A stretch of 64,000 bases of DNA from Bacillaceae bacterium (GTDB taxonomy: Bacteria; Bacillota; Bacilli; JACDOE01): NCBI GenBank assembly GCA_017656255.1, contig JACDOE010000001.1, positions 310,001 to 374,000 of the forward strand, given 5' to 3'. A model generated the notes under the pieces. It was not told where the DNA came from and did no database searches. It saw only the letters and a list, made by a program, of their open reading frames with translations. The translations under genes were made by a program, and so were the position numbers. Shown here in pieces: positions 1 through 8,385 of this stretch. The first letter of the stretch is position 1. Each line of letters opens with the position of its first letter.

Positions 1-88
1 GTGACTGTTTTTCCTGTAAGTAACGTAGTGGAAGTTGGCGTTGTCGATTGCCTGGAGCATAATCAGAACAAGGAGGAAGTTAATTTAT

Positions 89-1438
89 ATGTATTCGTCT
101 GAATCAGACCCCGAGTCTAAAAAACAGATGATCTGGGAGAAAGTAAAAGAAAAGAACATTCAATTTATCCGTCTTCAATTTACCGACATCTTTGGATTTG
201 CCAAGAATGTGGCCATCACGCCGGACGAACTTGATAAAGCCCTTGATGGTGAACTGATGTTTGATGGATCATCCGTCGATGGTTTTGCCAGAGTGGAAGA
301 ATCGGACATGTATCTGAAGCCTGATCTGGATACGTTTCGTACCATCACGTGGCGTCCGGATGAGCACGGGGTCGGATATATGTACTGTGACGTTTACACC
401 ACGGAAGGAGAACCCTTTGAAGGGTGTCCGAGGAATACGCTGAAACGGACGCTGAAGGAAGCGGAAGAGATGGGCTTTTCGCTTAATGTAGGACCCGAAG
501 GTGAATTTTTCCTTTTCTATACGGATGACAAAGGAAATCCGGTGTTTGATATCCATGATGAGGCCGGTTATTTTGACCTGTCCCCGGTTGACCGGGGGGA
601 AGATGCCCGCCGTGACATTATTTTGACGATGAGAAAACTGGGCTTTTCCATTGAAGCGTCCCACCATGAAGTAGCGCCCGGACAGCATGAAGTGGATTTC
701 AAATACGATGAAGCACTCAAGATGGCAGACAAGTGGATGACCTTTAAACAGATTGTCAAAAACATCGCCAGTTCTCATGGCCTGTATGCCTCTTTCATTC
801 CGAAACCATTTGCCCGACAAAACGGGAATGCTATGCACTGCAATCAGTCTCTGGTCCGGGATGGGGAAAATGTTTTTTCCGATCCTGAGGATGAATATGG
901 ACTCAGTGACCTCGCGAAATATTATATCGGCGGATTGCTGAAGCACGCCAGAGGAATGGCCGCCATCTGTAATCCGACCATCAACTCCTATAAAAGACTG
1001 CTCCCCGGTTATGAAGCACCTACCAATATCGCCTGGTCCGCATCGAATCGCACGGCCCTGATTCGAATCCCCAATGCCAATGGAAAAGCGACACGAATAG
1101 AGCTCAGGAATCCCGATCCCACAGCCAATCCCTATCTGGTTTATGCCGTGATGCTGAAAGCAGGATTAAAAGGTATCAAGGAAAAAATCACGCCGCCGCC
1201 GGAAGTCGACAAGAATATTTTTGATCTGACGGAATCGGAGCGGAATGATTATCAGATCGGCAGATTCCCGCGTAACCTGCAGGAAGCGCTGGATGAGATG
1301 GAGAAGGATGACCTGGTTCGTGAAACACTCGGGGATCATGGTTTCGAATCCTTCCTGAAAGCGAAGCGAAAAGAATGGGACGATTATGCGGAACAGGTTC
1401 ATACCTGGGAGATAAAAAAATATCTCAAACAATATTAA
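89..1438 (+). CDS. glnA: Glutamine synthetase, type I (GlnA)
   Basis: This enzyme condenses glutamate and ammonia to glutamine using ATP and is the main entry point for ammonium in the cytoplasm. The 449-residue product matches the Bacillus type I-alpha enzyme (about 444 residues) along its whole length. The beta-grasp N-terminus carries RLQFTDIFG and MFDGSSVDGF, and the catalytic domain carries EGEFFLF, NPTINSYKRLLPGYEAP and RNPDPTANPYL. An upstream in-frame ATG at 35 exists, but AGGAGG at 71-76 lies 12 bases before ATG 89, and conserved sequence begins after it. In Bacillus glnA follows glnR; only 88 bases lie upstream here, too few to see that gene or a GlnR operator. A hairpin terminator follows. 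Confidence 0.96.
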   Translation: MYSSESDPESKKQMIWEKVKEKNIQFIRLQFTDIFGFAKNVAITPDELDKALDGELMFDGSSVDGFARVEESDMYLKPDLDTFRTITWRPDEHGVGYMYCDVYTTEGEPFEGCPRNTLKRTLKEAEEMGFSLNVGPEGEFFLFYTDDKGNPVFDIHDEAGYFDLSPVDRGEDARRDIILTMRKLGFSIEASHHEVAPGQHEVDFKYDEALKMADKWMTFKQIVKNIASSHGLYASFIPKPFARQNGNAMHCNQSLVRDGENVFSDPEDEYGLSDLAKYYIGGLLKHARGMAAICNPTINSYKRLLPGYEAPTNIAWSASNRTALIRIPNANGKATRIELRNPDPTANPYLVYAVMLKAGLKGIKEKITPPPEVDKNIFDLTESERNDYQIGRFPRNLQEALDEMEKDDLVRETLGDHGFESFLKAKRKEWDDYAEQVHTWEIKKYLKQY

Positions 1439-1455
1439 TGATATTCATATTTTGA

Positions 1456-1482
1456 AACGGATCCTTTGCGGGATCCGTTTTT
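1456..1482 (+). terminator. Rho-independent terminator of glnA
   Basis: A 9-bp perfect stem (AACGGATCC with GGATCCGTT) closes a 6-base loop and runs into a T tract, 17 bases after the glnA stop codon. It also lies just downstream of the convergent thioredoxin-like gene. Confidence 0.85.
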
Positions 1483-1490
1483 AACAGGAC

Positions 1491-1802
1491 TTATAAATAA
1501 GACTTGATCGTGTAATATAAATCATCCGGTGTGCGTACGCCGAACAGGGTATGGACTTGCTCCCCTTCTTTGAACAGCTTCAGGCAGGGGATACTGCTGA
1601 TGTGATATTTTTCCGCCAGTTCCCCCGAATCCTGAGTGTTATATTTGTAGATGGAAAATGGGGGAAGGGACGGTAAAATCTGTTGCAGATTACGCTCCAG
1701 CATCGTACAATAGCCACAGGCAGGCGAAGAAAACAGAATGGCTACCAGATTTTTTTCCGACTCAATTGCCTGTTCAATCGTTTGCTGATCACAGTATTCC
1801 AT
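1491..1802 (-). CDS. Thioredoxin-like protein with CGYC redox motif
   Basis: The product is a 103-residue thioredoxin-fold protein, probably a cytoplasmic thiol-disulfide oxidoreductase. It has a CGYC active site at residues 29-32 after the typical beta strand (VAILFSSPA), and the conserved cis-proline region (SSIPCLKLF) lies 40-50 residues later. A longer reading would add nine residues, but GGGAGGG seven bases before ATG 1802 decides the start. There is no signal peptide. It diverges from the phospholipase-C-like gene with only 48 bases between start codons. The dipeptide between the cysteines is Gly-Tyr rather than the Gly-Pro of classical thioredoxin, so the partner may differ. The substrate is unknown. 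Confidence 0.85.
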   Translation of the reverse strand: MEYCDQQTIEQAIESEKNLVAILFSSPACGYCTMLERNLQQILPSLPPFSIYKYNTQDSGELAEKYHISSIPCLKLFKEGEQVHTLFGVRTPDDLYYTIKSYL

Positions 1803-1850
1803 GTTTAAACCCTCCCGTTCCTTTTTCATATTACCTCAAAGGAGGCTATC

Positions 1851-2789
1851 ATGCCAAACATCTGGACACATATTTTATATGGTGAAAAATTGTTGGAATC
1901 TCTTGATATCAAGTTCGACAACCCGGATGAGCGGCAACTTTTTCGACTGGGGACACAGGGACCGGATTTCTTTTTTTATCACCGTTTCTGGCCGTGGATG
2001 AAGGATAAGAAGGGGCCGATTGTCGGGGAAATGCTGCACAAGCAAAACTGCGGCCCGTTTTTGATGGAGATGGCGGACTATGTCAGGCATGAAGGATGCC
2101 CAACACAACTGAGCTCTTATACCATCGGTTTTTTGACCCATCATATCCTCGATCGTACCGCGCACCCCTACATCTTTTACAAATCCGGTCTTGAAGGGAA
2201 CAAGCATCAGGAGTTTGAAATCATCATCGATACGCTGCTTCTTGAAAAATGGCGGGGGATCAAGGCCTGGAAGACACCGGTTTACAAACAGTTGCAGATC
2301 GGAAAATCCCTTACGGATGAGATCGTTGAGATGTTTCAGACGTTGATCGGGAAGGTTTATCCGGAATATCAGGAAACGGTCGACAGAGAACTGATCCGGG
2401 CGTCTTACCGGGATATGATGAGAGCCTTAAGAGTTTTGTATGATCCCACTGGCCTCAAGAACAAAATACTGGGGGGCCTGATCTCTTCCTTCAGTTACCG
2501 GAGGAATATCGACCGCCGTGTGGATTATTTAAACAACAACAGACAACCTTGGATTCATCCGGCTGTCAAAGAAGAAGTGCGAACGGACAGTTTTGAAGAC
2601 CTTCTGGAAAACGCTCTGGAAGAAGGAAAACAGGTCCTGTCCGCTCTGATTCATTACTGGGACTCGTCCGATTCTGATTCTGCCAGGGCGAGAGAGAGGC
2701 TGGAGCAGCTGATCGGAAATGTTTCTTACGATCTCGGACAACCGTGTGAGCATCGGCTGGAAATGAAATATTTTGATGTTGTCATTTAA
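1851..2789 (+). CDS. Zinc-dependent phospholipase C family protein
   Basis: The 312-residue product resembles the zinc-dependent phospholipase C / S1-P1 nuclease-like superfamily widespread in Firmicutes. An N-terminal Trp/His-rich start (MPNIWTHILYGE) is followed by GTQGPDFFFYHRFWPW, and a central helix carries HHILDRTAHPY, whose His and Asp residues are the likely metal ligands. No signal peptide is visible, so unlike secreted PLCs it should stay in the cytoplasm and may not act on extracellular lipids. AAAGGAGG precedes the ATG. The real substrate of this intracellular branch is not known. It ends 22 bases from the convergent transporter gene. Confidence 0.8.
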   Translation: MPNIWTHILYGEKLLESLDIKFDNPDERQLFRLGTQGPDFFFYHRFWPWMKDKKGPIVGEMLHKQNCGPFLMEMADYVRHEGCPTQLSSYTIGFLTHHILDRTAHPYIFYKSGLEGNKHQEFEIIIDTLLLEKWRGIKAWKTPVYKQLQIGKSLTDEIVEMFQTLIGKVYPEYQETVDRELIRASYRDMMRALRVLYDPTGLKNKILGGLISSFSYRRNIDRRVDYLNNNRQPWIHPAVKEEVRTDSFEDLLENALEEGKQVLSALIHYWDSSDSDSARARERLEQLIGNVSYDLGQPCEHRLEMKYFDVVI

Positions 2790-2811
2790 CGGGGCCTGAT
2801 AAGGTGTAAAA

Positions 2812-4086
2812 TCAGGACACGGTTTGGGCTTCCCTGCGCCCTTTCTGGATATCCACCCGGGTCAGCATAATCATCCCGAGGATGAAAAAAAGTATGAGCG
2901 AGAGAATCGCACTTCGGCTGGAATCCGTCCACTGGGCGATGACCCCGAATAACAGCGGGCCCAGAATAGCGGAGAATTTGCTGGAAATGCCGTAGAAACC
3001 GTAAAATTCTGACGTTCGGTTGACGGGAATCATGATCCCGTAGATAGACCGGCTTAAGGCCTGGCTGCCTCCCTGTACCATCCCCACCGCAATCGCCAGC
3101 AGGTAAAAATGCAGGGCAGACGTCATAAAATACCCCAGGATGGTAATCAGGATGTAAACGGACAGAGCCAGATACAGCCCGTTTTTCGCCCCGATTCTCC
3201 CGGCAAGAGTTCCGAATAAAAAAGCGAAAGGAAATCCGACGAACTGGGTGATTAAAAGAGCCGTAATCAGATCGGTGGTCCCGATCCCGATCTCTCTTCC
3301 ATAGATGGTGGCCATTTTGATGATGGTGCTGATACCGTCATTAAACAAGAAATAAGCGATTAAAAATTTGGCCAGTTCCCGATAGTGTTTCATGTGTTTC
3401 AGCGTTGAGTATATTCGGGAAAAACTGATCTGGAGATAGGACCATCTGGAAGGAAGGGGTTCACCGGCCTGTGACCTGTTCTCCGGTACATTCCGAAACA
3501 TCGGGATGGAAAAAACGAACCACCAGAGGCCAACGGTTACAAACGCAATGCGGGTGGCGGTTTCTGTGTCGGGGATTCCAAATAAATGAGGCTTCATAAT
3601 CATCATGAGGTCGATCAGCAGAAGAATGCCCCCGCCCAGATATCCCAGGGCAAATCCCCGCGCCGATACCTGGTCGATCCGGTCAGGACCCGCGATTTCG
3701 GGGAGAAACCCGTCATAAAAGACATTTCCGGCCGAAAATCCAATCGTTCCGAGGATGACGAGTAGGGATGCGAGCAGATAATCACCCTGGCCGACAAAAA
3801 AGAGAAGAATGGATGAGAGGGCACCCATGTAAGCAAAAAACATAAGAAACTTTTTTTTGGAACGGGAGTAATCGGAGACAGCTCCCAGTACCGGAGCCAG
3901 AACAGCAATAATCAGCATGGCGATCGACTGGGTATAGCCCCAGTAGGCTGTGGCCGTGGAAGAGGGTAGTGTTTCGGCAGCGACGTCACGGTAAAAGATC
4001 GGCATCACGGCTGCCATGATTACCGTTACAAAGGCTGAATTGGCCCAGTCATACATGGTCCATCCGAACACGGCTCTTTTATTCAT
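2812..4086 (-). CDS. MFS transporter, UMF1/Atg22-like family
   Basis: The product is a 424-residue integral membrane protein with about 12 hydrophobic helices. Its opening (GWTMYDWANSAFVTV) is the hallmark of the Atg22/UMF1 branch of the major facilitator superfamily. The conserved loop between helices 2 and 3 appears as GAVSDYSRSKKKF. Yeast Atg22 exports amino acids from the vacuole, but bacterial members are uncharacterised, so the substrate is not predictable. AAAGGAGG sits upstream of the ATG. The gene is monocistronic between a convergent gene and the AbrB pair. Confidence 0.85.
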   Translation of the reverse strand: MNKRAVFGWTMYDWANSAFVTVIMAAVMPIFYRDVAAETLPSSTATAYWGYTQSIAMLIIAVLAPVLGAVSDYSRSKKKFLMFFAYMGALSSILLFFVGQGDYLLASLLVILGTIGFSAGNVFYDGFLPEIAGPDRIDQVSARGFALGYLGGGILLLIDLMMIMKPHLFGIPDTETATRIAFVTVGLWWFVFSIPMFRNVPENRSQAGEPLPSRWSYLQISFSRIYSTLKHMKHYRELAKFLIAYFLFNDGISTIIKMATIYGREIGIGTTDLITALLITQFVGFPFAFLFGTLAGRIGAKNGLYLALSVYILITILGYFMTSALHFYLLAIAVGMVQGGSQALSRSIYGIMIPVNRTSEFYGFYGISSKFSAILGPLLFGVIAQWTDSSRSAILSLILFFILGMIMLTRVDIQKGRREAQTVS

Positions 4087-4151
4087 AAATGTCCTCCTTT
4101 AAAGGAATCTTCTGTTAATTCTATTTTAGCAGGAAATGGGACCGTTGAAAT

Positions 4152-4187
4152 CATAAAAAAAACCGGAGACAATACGTATCTCCGGTT
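4152..4187 (-). terminator. Terminator of the AbrB-like operon
   Basis: On the minus strand a 9-bp stem (AACCGGAGA with TCTCCGGTT) with a 9-base loop is followed by eight T residues, 18 bases beyond the stop of the 95-residue hypothetical gene. Confidence 0.85.
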
Positions 4188-4204
4188 GGAATCATTTCAT
4201 GAAA

Positions 4205-4492
4205 TTACAGCAGGCGTTCCCTGGCTGTCTGATAATCCATGTCCAGTTCAAAAATCATTTTGAGATTGGTTTGAAATTGAATCCGTTGCTTCATCGACTG
4301 AAACAGAACAGGTTTTTCATTTTTCAGGACCGTAACCATTTCCACGATGGGAGGCGGGGTATCATCGTTTCTGCGCATGACCTCATCGATAAATTGAAGC
4401 CCTTTTTCAACCTCGCTGATTTCATCCCGGACCTGCTTTAAGAACGTCCAGAAATCCGTTTTGACGTTTTCATTCGTTTTGGATGGATTCAT
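4205..4492 (-). CDS. Hypothetical protein coupled to AbrB-like regulator
   Basis: This 95-residue soluble, charged protein is not recognised. It looks mostly alpha-helical, with no cysteines, signal peptide or membrane segment. Its start codon overlaps the stop of the upstream AbrB-like gene in an ATGA arrangement, so the two are probably translationally coupled. A strong terminator follows, making a two-gene operon. The coupling suggests it acts with or modulates the regulator; that is inference from position only. Confidence 0.7.
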   Translation of the reverse strand: MNPSKTNENVKTDFWTFLKQVRDEISEVEKGLQFIDEVMRRNDDTPPPIVEMVTVLKNEKPVLFQSMKQRIQFQTNLKMIFELDMDYQTARERLL

Positions 4493-4764
4493 GTCAACAC
4501 CTTCTCGGGTTCTTCTGTTTTAAACTGCTGTTTCACATCTTCGGAACAGCTTTTGCAAATAATCTTATCTTTAAAAAGCAACAAATCTTCCGTACCCTGA
4601 CAAAAACAGCAGGTGGGATCGTATTTCTCCAGGATGATTTTATCTTTATCCACATAGATTTCTACGGGATCATGAACATTTATATTTAAATGCTTGCGTA
4701 TTTCTTTGGGTATGACAATTCGACCGAATTGATCCAGTTGTCTGGTGATACCGACGGTTTTCAT
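4489..4764 (-). CDS. AbrB/MazE-type transition-state regulator with cysteine-pair tail
   Basis: This is a 91-residue DNA-binding protein. Residues 1-50 form an AbrB swapped-hairpin domain (TRQLDQFGRIVIPKEIRKHL, then DPVEIYVDKDKIILEKY), very close to B. subtilis AbrB and Abh. The C-terminal half differs: in place of the usual AbrB oligomerisation domain it has two cysteine pairs (CCFC near residue 54 and CKSC near residue 74) that could bind zinc or form disulfides. AbrB-family proteins repress post-exponential genes. The downstream gene overlaps by four bases. Which paralogue this corresponds to is uncertain. Confidence 0.85.
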   Translation of the reverse strand: MKTVGITRQLDQFGRIVIPKEIRKHLNINVHDPVEIYVDKDKIILEKYDPTCCFCQGTEDLLLFKDKIICKSCSEDVKQQFKTEEPEKVLT

Positions 4765-4842
4765 GAAAATTCTCCCCTCCCCGATATGATTAAAATTTCT
4801 CCATCATATTAATACGAATTTTGACACCTTTTTCTGTCCGTC

Positions 4843-4893
4843 AAAATAAAAAACCGGGGTCAAACGCACCTACCTGGTGGCTCGACCTCCGGT
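4843..4893 (-). terminator. Terminator of the isocitrate-dehydrogenase-like gene
   Basis: On the minus strand ACCGGAGGTC pairs imperfectly with GACCCCGGT, enclosing a small inner hairpin (CACC with GGTG). A T-rich run follows, 36 bases past the stop codon. Confidence 0.6.
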
Positions 4894-4928
4894 ATTCATA
4901 AAATATTTTATTTTCATCAGGTATCTGC

Positions 4929-6011
4929 CTAGAAATTCTGCATGGTAGACCAGACATCCAGTTTGGTTTGAATTTTCTTGATCACTTCATCCGTGAACTG
5001 GCTGGTTGTCGCGCTCCCCCCCAGATCGGCTGTACGGACGCCTTCCCGGACGCATTCGATGGTGGATTCATAAATGGCACGGGAAGCCAGGCTCGCCTGC
5101 CTGTCTTCAAAATAAGTAAGCAGGGAGGCACAGGCCAGTATCATGGCCATCGGATTAGCGATGTTCTTTCCTTCCAGTGTCGGGGCTGTTCCGTGTGGTG
5201 CCTCGGCCATCACCGTTTTAATGTTGAAATCATCATCAAAACTTAACAGCACAGATTCGGCTCCGGCAATGGAACCAAACATCTGTAACACCATGTCACT
5301 TAAACAATCCCCGTCACGGTTAAGAGCCGGGATGACCATCGGGTCTCCTGCTGAATTCAACAGCAGGGCATAGGTGGCATCGATCAATTGCGGCTCATAG
5401 GACACATCGGGATATCGCTTACTCGCTTCATCCATTTCTTCTTTCAGCATACCTTCATATACCGGGCTGACGGTATATTTGGGTCCGCCAAAAACTTTCC
5501 CGTTTAATTTGCGGGCATGCTGAAATGAAAATTCAGCCACGGCCCGGCAAGTTTTACGGTCGATTTTCTCCGTTCGGAAGGCGATTTCCTCAACGCCGTC
5601 ACCTTCTCTCCACTCCTCGGCTCCATAGGCATCTCCCACGGCCATTCTGACAACGGAGATCGGGGCGTAGGCTCCGGCGACAGGGCGAATTCCCGGAATT
5701 CTTCGACCGGTCCGAACAATTACTTTTCCGTCGATTTCATTACGCAAGATGGCATTGGGGCTTCCTACATCTCCCTTTGCTTCAGGCGTAATGGTCGCCG
5801 CTTTGATTCCGAATCCTGTTCTGGCCATTGCCTGCGCGGCTTCATAGACCACCTGGTTGTCTGTCTTTCTGCGGTTCTCAAGGCTGAGATCATAGGTTTC
5901 AAACTGAATGTCAAACCCGATCACGTCCGGTTGAAGGACACGAATCGCTTCATCCAGTAGTTCCTGTCCTGTTTGATCTCCTTGCATAACCACAACCGTT
6001 TTAGCGGCCAT
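4929..6011 (-). CDS. Isocitrate/isopropylmalate dehydrogenase family enzyme
   Basis: This is a short-type (360 residue) member of the beta-decarboxylating dehydrogenases, which oxidise a 2-hydroxyacid and decarboxylate it with NAD or NADP. Visible landmarks are an N-terminal QGDQTGQE (family norm GDGIGPE), the metal-binding segment DGDCLSDMVLQMFGSIAG and the cofactor loop APHGTAPTLEGKNIANP. It is much shorter than the usual Bacillus isocitrate dehydrogenase Icd (about 420 residues) and is not obviously LeuB. Isocitrate is the likeliest substrate; homoisocitrate or tartrate-like acids remain possible. ATG 6011 is preferred over GTG 6020, because the GTG is part of the AGAGGTG ribosome binding site. 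Confidence 0.85.
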   Translation of the reverse strand: MAAKTVVVMQGDQTGQELLDEAIRVLQPDVIGFDIQFETYDLSLENRRKTDNQVVYEAAQAMARTGFGIKAATITPEAKGDVGSPNAILRNEIDGKVIVRTGRRIPGIRPVAGAYAPISVVRMAVGDAYGAEEWREGDGVEEIAFRTEKIDRKTCRAVAEFSFQHARKLNGKVFGGPKYTVSPVYEGMLKEEMDEASKRYPDVSYEPQLIDATYALLLNSAGDPMVIPALNRDGDCLSDMVLQMFGSIAGAESVLLSFDDDFNIKTVMAEAPHGTAPTLEGKNIANPMAMILACASLLTYFEDRQASLASRAIYESTIECVREGVRTADLGGSATTSQFTDEVIKKIQTKLDVWSTMQNF

Positions 6012-6159
6012 TCTCATCACCTCTTATAACGATAGTATGATTTCTCTTTTTAATCTTATCCGCTAGTCATTATAACCCTAACAGGTAAAAAAAGAAAATA
6101 TAAATTGGCATAACCCGGAATATGACGAGAAAAGATAAGAACGGAGGTGGTTTTTTCAA

Positions 6160-6387
6160 ATGGTGGACAAAGCGACCATGCAACCTTTAACAACCCGAGA
6201 GCTGGTTGATATCACCAGTCTGCTCACAACGGAAGATCTGTTGACCAAAAAGTATGCCCAGGCGGCTTCTCAGTTAACGGAACAGAAATTGCAACAGTTT
6301 TGTCTGGAGATGGCGGAACGGCACAGGCGCAATTTCAATGAATTATTTCAATCTCTTAACCAGCATTATCCAGACCCATTAAAATAG
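6160..6387 (+). CDS. Small CotF-like spore coat protein, first of pair
   Basis: This 75-residue helical protein resembles the first half of CotF-type (ferritin-like fold) coat proteins: a helix with LVDITSLLTTEDLLTKKY, then a second helix ending MAERHRRNFNELFQ. GGAGGTGG precedes the ATG, and the next gene starts 12 bases downstream. The pair looks like a split coat protein made as two small subunits. A spore-coat role is inferred from family resemblance; no clear sigma-K promoter was found upstream. Confidence 0.75.
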   Translation: MVDKATMQPLTTRELVDITSLLTTEDLLTKKYAQAASQLTEQKLQQFCLEMAERHRRNFNELFQSLNQHYPDPLK

Positions 6388-6398
6388 GAGGCGGTAAT

Positions 6399-6719
6399 AT
6401 GAGTTTTCAGGATCAAGATATAATGGAAGATTTGAAACAGGATGAGACTGCTCTGGTTAAAACCTATGCCTCAGTTTTGACGGGAACCAATTGTCCGGTA
6501 TTGCAGGAGGACCTGACGCAGTTGTTCAACAATTGTTTACAAAATGTGTCCCTTGTCTCTCAGCAAATGAGTGATTATAATTGGATAACCCCGCAATTTG
6601 CCCCTGAAAGCAGTGTGGAGCAGGCTGTGATGACATACAAACTTAAAAAGAATCAGCTTGAACAAATGGCTGTCGTCGATATACAATCAAAAAAACAACC
6701 CGGCGTCCAGGCCACTTGA
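6399..6719 (+). CDS. CotF-like spore coat protein
   Basis: The 106-residue product has a typical CotF-family helix pair: DIMEDLKQDETALVKTYA near the N-terminus and LTQLFNNCLQNVSLVSQQM in the middle. These align with the four-helix coat/ferritin-like proteins of Bacillales spores. It is preceded by AGGAGG and forms a two-gene operon with the shorter CotF-like gene. No membrane segment or export signal is present, as expected for proteins assembled on the forespore surface from the mother cell. Confidence 0.8.
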   Translation: MSFQDQDIMEDLKQDETALVKTYASVLTGTNCPVLQEDLTQLFNNCLQNVSLVSQQMSDYNWITPQFAPESSVEQAVMTYKLKKNQLEQMAVVDIQSKKQPGVQAT

Positions 6720-6760
6720 TAAAAAAGAAAAAATATTTTAACAATTTTCCGCTTTAAAGG

Positions 6761-6789
6761 GTGACAATAAAATTGGAATCCGTTATAAT
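6761..6789 (+). promoter_or_regulatory. Sigma-A promoter of aroA
   Basis: GTGACA (6761-6766) and a perfect TATAAT (6784-6789) are separated by 17 bases. The element lies about 45 bases before the aroA start in an intergenic AT-rich stretch. Confidence 0.75.
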
Positions 6790-6834
6790 AACACTTAATA
6801 TTTTCAAGAGTAAATATGGGAGAGGTGGAGAGAG

Positions 6835-7926
6835 ATGAGCAATACCCAATTACAAGAGTTGAGGGATCAGGTCGATCGCATCAACCTGCAGATCCTGGAA
6901 TTGATCAATGAAAGAGCCAGACTGGTTCAGGAAATCGGAAATGTCAAGATCAAACAAGGTATTAACCGTTTTGACCCCGAGCGCGAAAGAGAAATGCTGG
7001 ACAAGTTAATCCAGAAAAATGAAGGCCCCTTTAAGAACAGCACGATCCAGCATCTGTTCAAACAAATTTTCAGCGCATCTCTGGAACTGCAGAAAGATGA
7101 CAATCGCAAAGAACTGCTGGTCAGCCGCAAGAAGAAAAAAGAAGACACCGTGGTCGACATCAAAGGTGTCGAAGTGGGTAACGGTGAACCGGTTCTGATG
7201 GCCGGACCCTGTTCAGTCGAAAGCCTGGAACAGGTCAGAAAAGTGGCGGAAAATCACAAAAAACAGGGACTGAAATTGTTGCGTGGTGGCGCTTTTAAAC
7301 CGCGTACCTCCCCTTATGACTTTCAGGGACTGGGTGTGGAAGGCCTGAAGATTCTGCGTGAGGTTGGCGATGAATTCGGACTCAGAGTCATCAGTGAAAT
7401 TGTGGATCCGGGTGACATTGACACCGCTGTGGAATATCTGGACGTTATTCAAATCGGGGCTCGCAACATGCAAAACTTCTCTCTCTTGAAAGCAGTCGGA
7501 AAAACAGATAAACCCGTCCTTCTCAAAAGAGGCCTGTCTGCGACTATCGAAGAATTTATCTATGCGGCGGAATACATCGTATCCAGCGGAAATCCCAATG
7601 TGATGCTCTGTGAACGGGGAATTCGTACTTATGAAAAAGCAACACGCAATACCCTGGATATTTCAGCCGTTCCCATTTTGAAAGGCGAAACACACCTGCC
7701 CGTCATCGTGGATGTGACTCATTCAACGGGTAGAAGAGATCTTCTCTTGCCCATGGCCAAGGCGGCGCTGGCATGCGGTGCAAATGGCGTCATGATTGAA
7801 GTTCATCCGGATCCGGATGTCGCACTGTCTGATGCCAAACAGCAAATCAACATTGAACAGTTTAATGATTTTCTGGAAGGATTGTATCAATCCGGCTTGT
7901 TTCCAAAACCGGAAATCACGGTTTAA
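6835..7926 (+). CDS. aroA: Bifunctional chorismate mutase / DAHP synthase
   Basis: The enzyme catalyses the first step of aromatic amino acid synthesis, condensing phosphoenolpyruvate and erythrose-4-phosphate. Its N-terminal AroQ-type chorismate mutase domain (residues 1-90, [20 protein letters not shown]) mediates feedback inhibition in Bacillus. The DAHP synthase type I-beta domain follows a basic linker at 100-105 and shows [33 protein letters not shown] and [11 protein letters not shown]. The length of 363 matches B. subtilis AroA (358). The gene lies two genes upstream of ccpA, as in Bacillus, where aroA adjoins ccpA. Confidence 0.96.
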   Translation: MSNTQLQELRDQVDRINLQILELINERARLVQEIGNVKIKQGINRFDPEREREMLDKLIQKNEGPFKNSTIQHLFKQIFSASLELQKDDNRKELLVSRKKKKEDTVVDIKGVEVGNGEPVLMAGPCSVESLEQVRKVAENHKKQGLKLLRGGAFKPRTSPYDFQGLGVEGLKILREVGDEFGLRVISEIVDPGDIDTAVEYLDVIQIGARNMQNFSLLKAVGKTDKPVLLKRGLSATIEEFIYAAEYIVSSGNPNVMLCERGIRTYEKATRNTLDISAVPILKGETHLPVIVDVTHSTGRRDLLLPMAKAALACGANGVMIEVHPDPDVALSDAKQQINIEQFNDFLEGLYQSGLFPKPEITV

Positions 7927-8011
7927 TAACTTTATAAACCAGGGGATGCGGTGTTATAATAGCTAATGAAGCTTCAAACGGATAATGATACAGATAAGGA
8001 TGACAACGCAG

Positions 8012-8281
8012 ATGAATATGACCGCATTTCTCATCAGTCTTTTGGCTTTCGTGGCCAACGTTCCACTCGGCATGTGGCGGGAGACAACCCGAAAATTTTC
8101 ATTAAAATGGTTCATCGCCATACACGCCTCAATTCCATTGATTATCTATTTACGGGTCCTGTTTGAAATTTCAATATGGTGGATCCCGGTCAACATTGCG
8201 CTTGCCGTATTGGGTCAATGGATGGGGGCACGATTTCATCACAGGCGAATTCAACTCATCAGTCAAGATCAACCGGAATAG
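8012..8281 (+). CDS. Small membrane protein of unknown function
   Basis: This is an approximately 89-residue protein with about three hydrophobic segments (TAFLISLLAFVANVPLG, WFIAIHASIPLIIYL, IPVNIALAVLGQWMGA) joined by basic loops (MWRETTRKFS). The start is uncertain: the frame opens at ATG 7985, but an AAGGA lies 12 bases before ATG 8012, where the first hydrophobic helix begins naturally. TATAAT at 7955-7960 may be its -10 element. A strong terminator follows immediately. The family is unknown, but the membrane topology and the terminator argue that it is a real gene. Confidence 0.65.
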   Translation: MNMTAFLISLLAFVANVPLGMWRETTRKFSLKWFIAIHASIPLIIYLRVLFEISIWWIPVNIALAVLGQWMGARFHHRRIQLISQDQPE

Positions 8282-8309
8282 GGCCATCAGAGATGGCCTT
8301 ATTTTTTAT
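8282..8309 (+). terminator. Terminator after small membrane protein
   Basis: A 7-bp GGCCATC/GATGGCC stem with a 3-base loop is followed by TTATTTTTT, directly after the stop codon. Confidence 0.85.
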
Positions 8310-8385
8310 GTGATTTTGATCACGTCGTTTACCCGTCTGGACAGGGTATGATAGAATGAACAATAAAAGGAAAGAGTGATGTCGG

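Noticed and set aside
1-88. End of glnR upstream of glnA
   Set aside because: None of the three frames in these 88 bases gives a recognisable GlnR C-terminus.
269-946. 225-codon open frame on the minus strand inside glnA
   Set aside because: It is fully antisense to a clearly conserved gene, has no ribosome binding site and no recognisable motif.
7966-8166. Alternative frame over the small membrane protein gene
   Set aside because: The overlapping frame ending at 8281 has membrane helices and ends at a terminator; this one has neither.
8333-8355. Sigma-B promoter for the universal stress gene (GTTTAC and GGGTAT)
   Set aside because: The spacing (11 bases) is shorter than the 12-15 expected, so it was not listed as a promoter.
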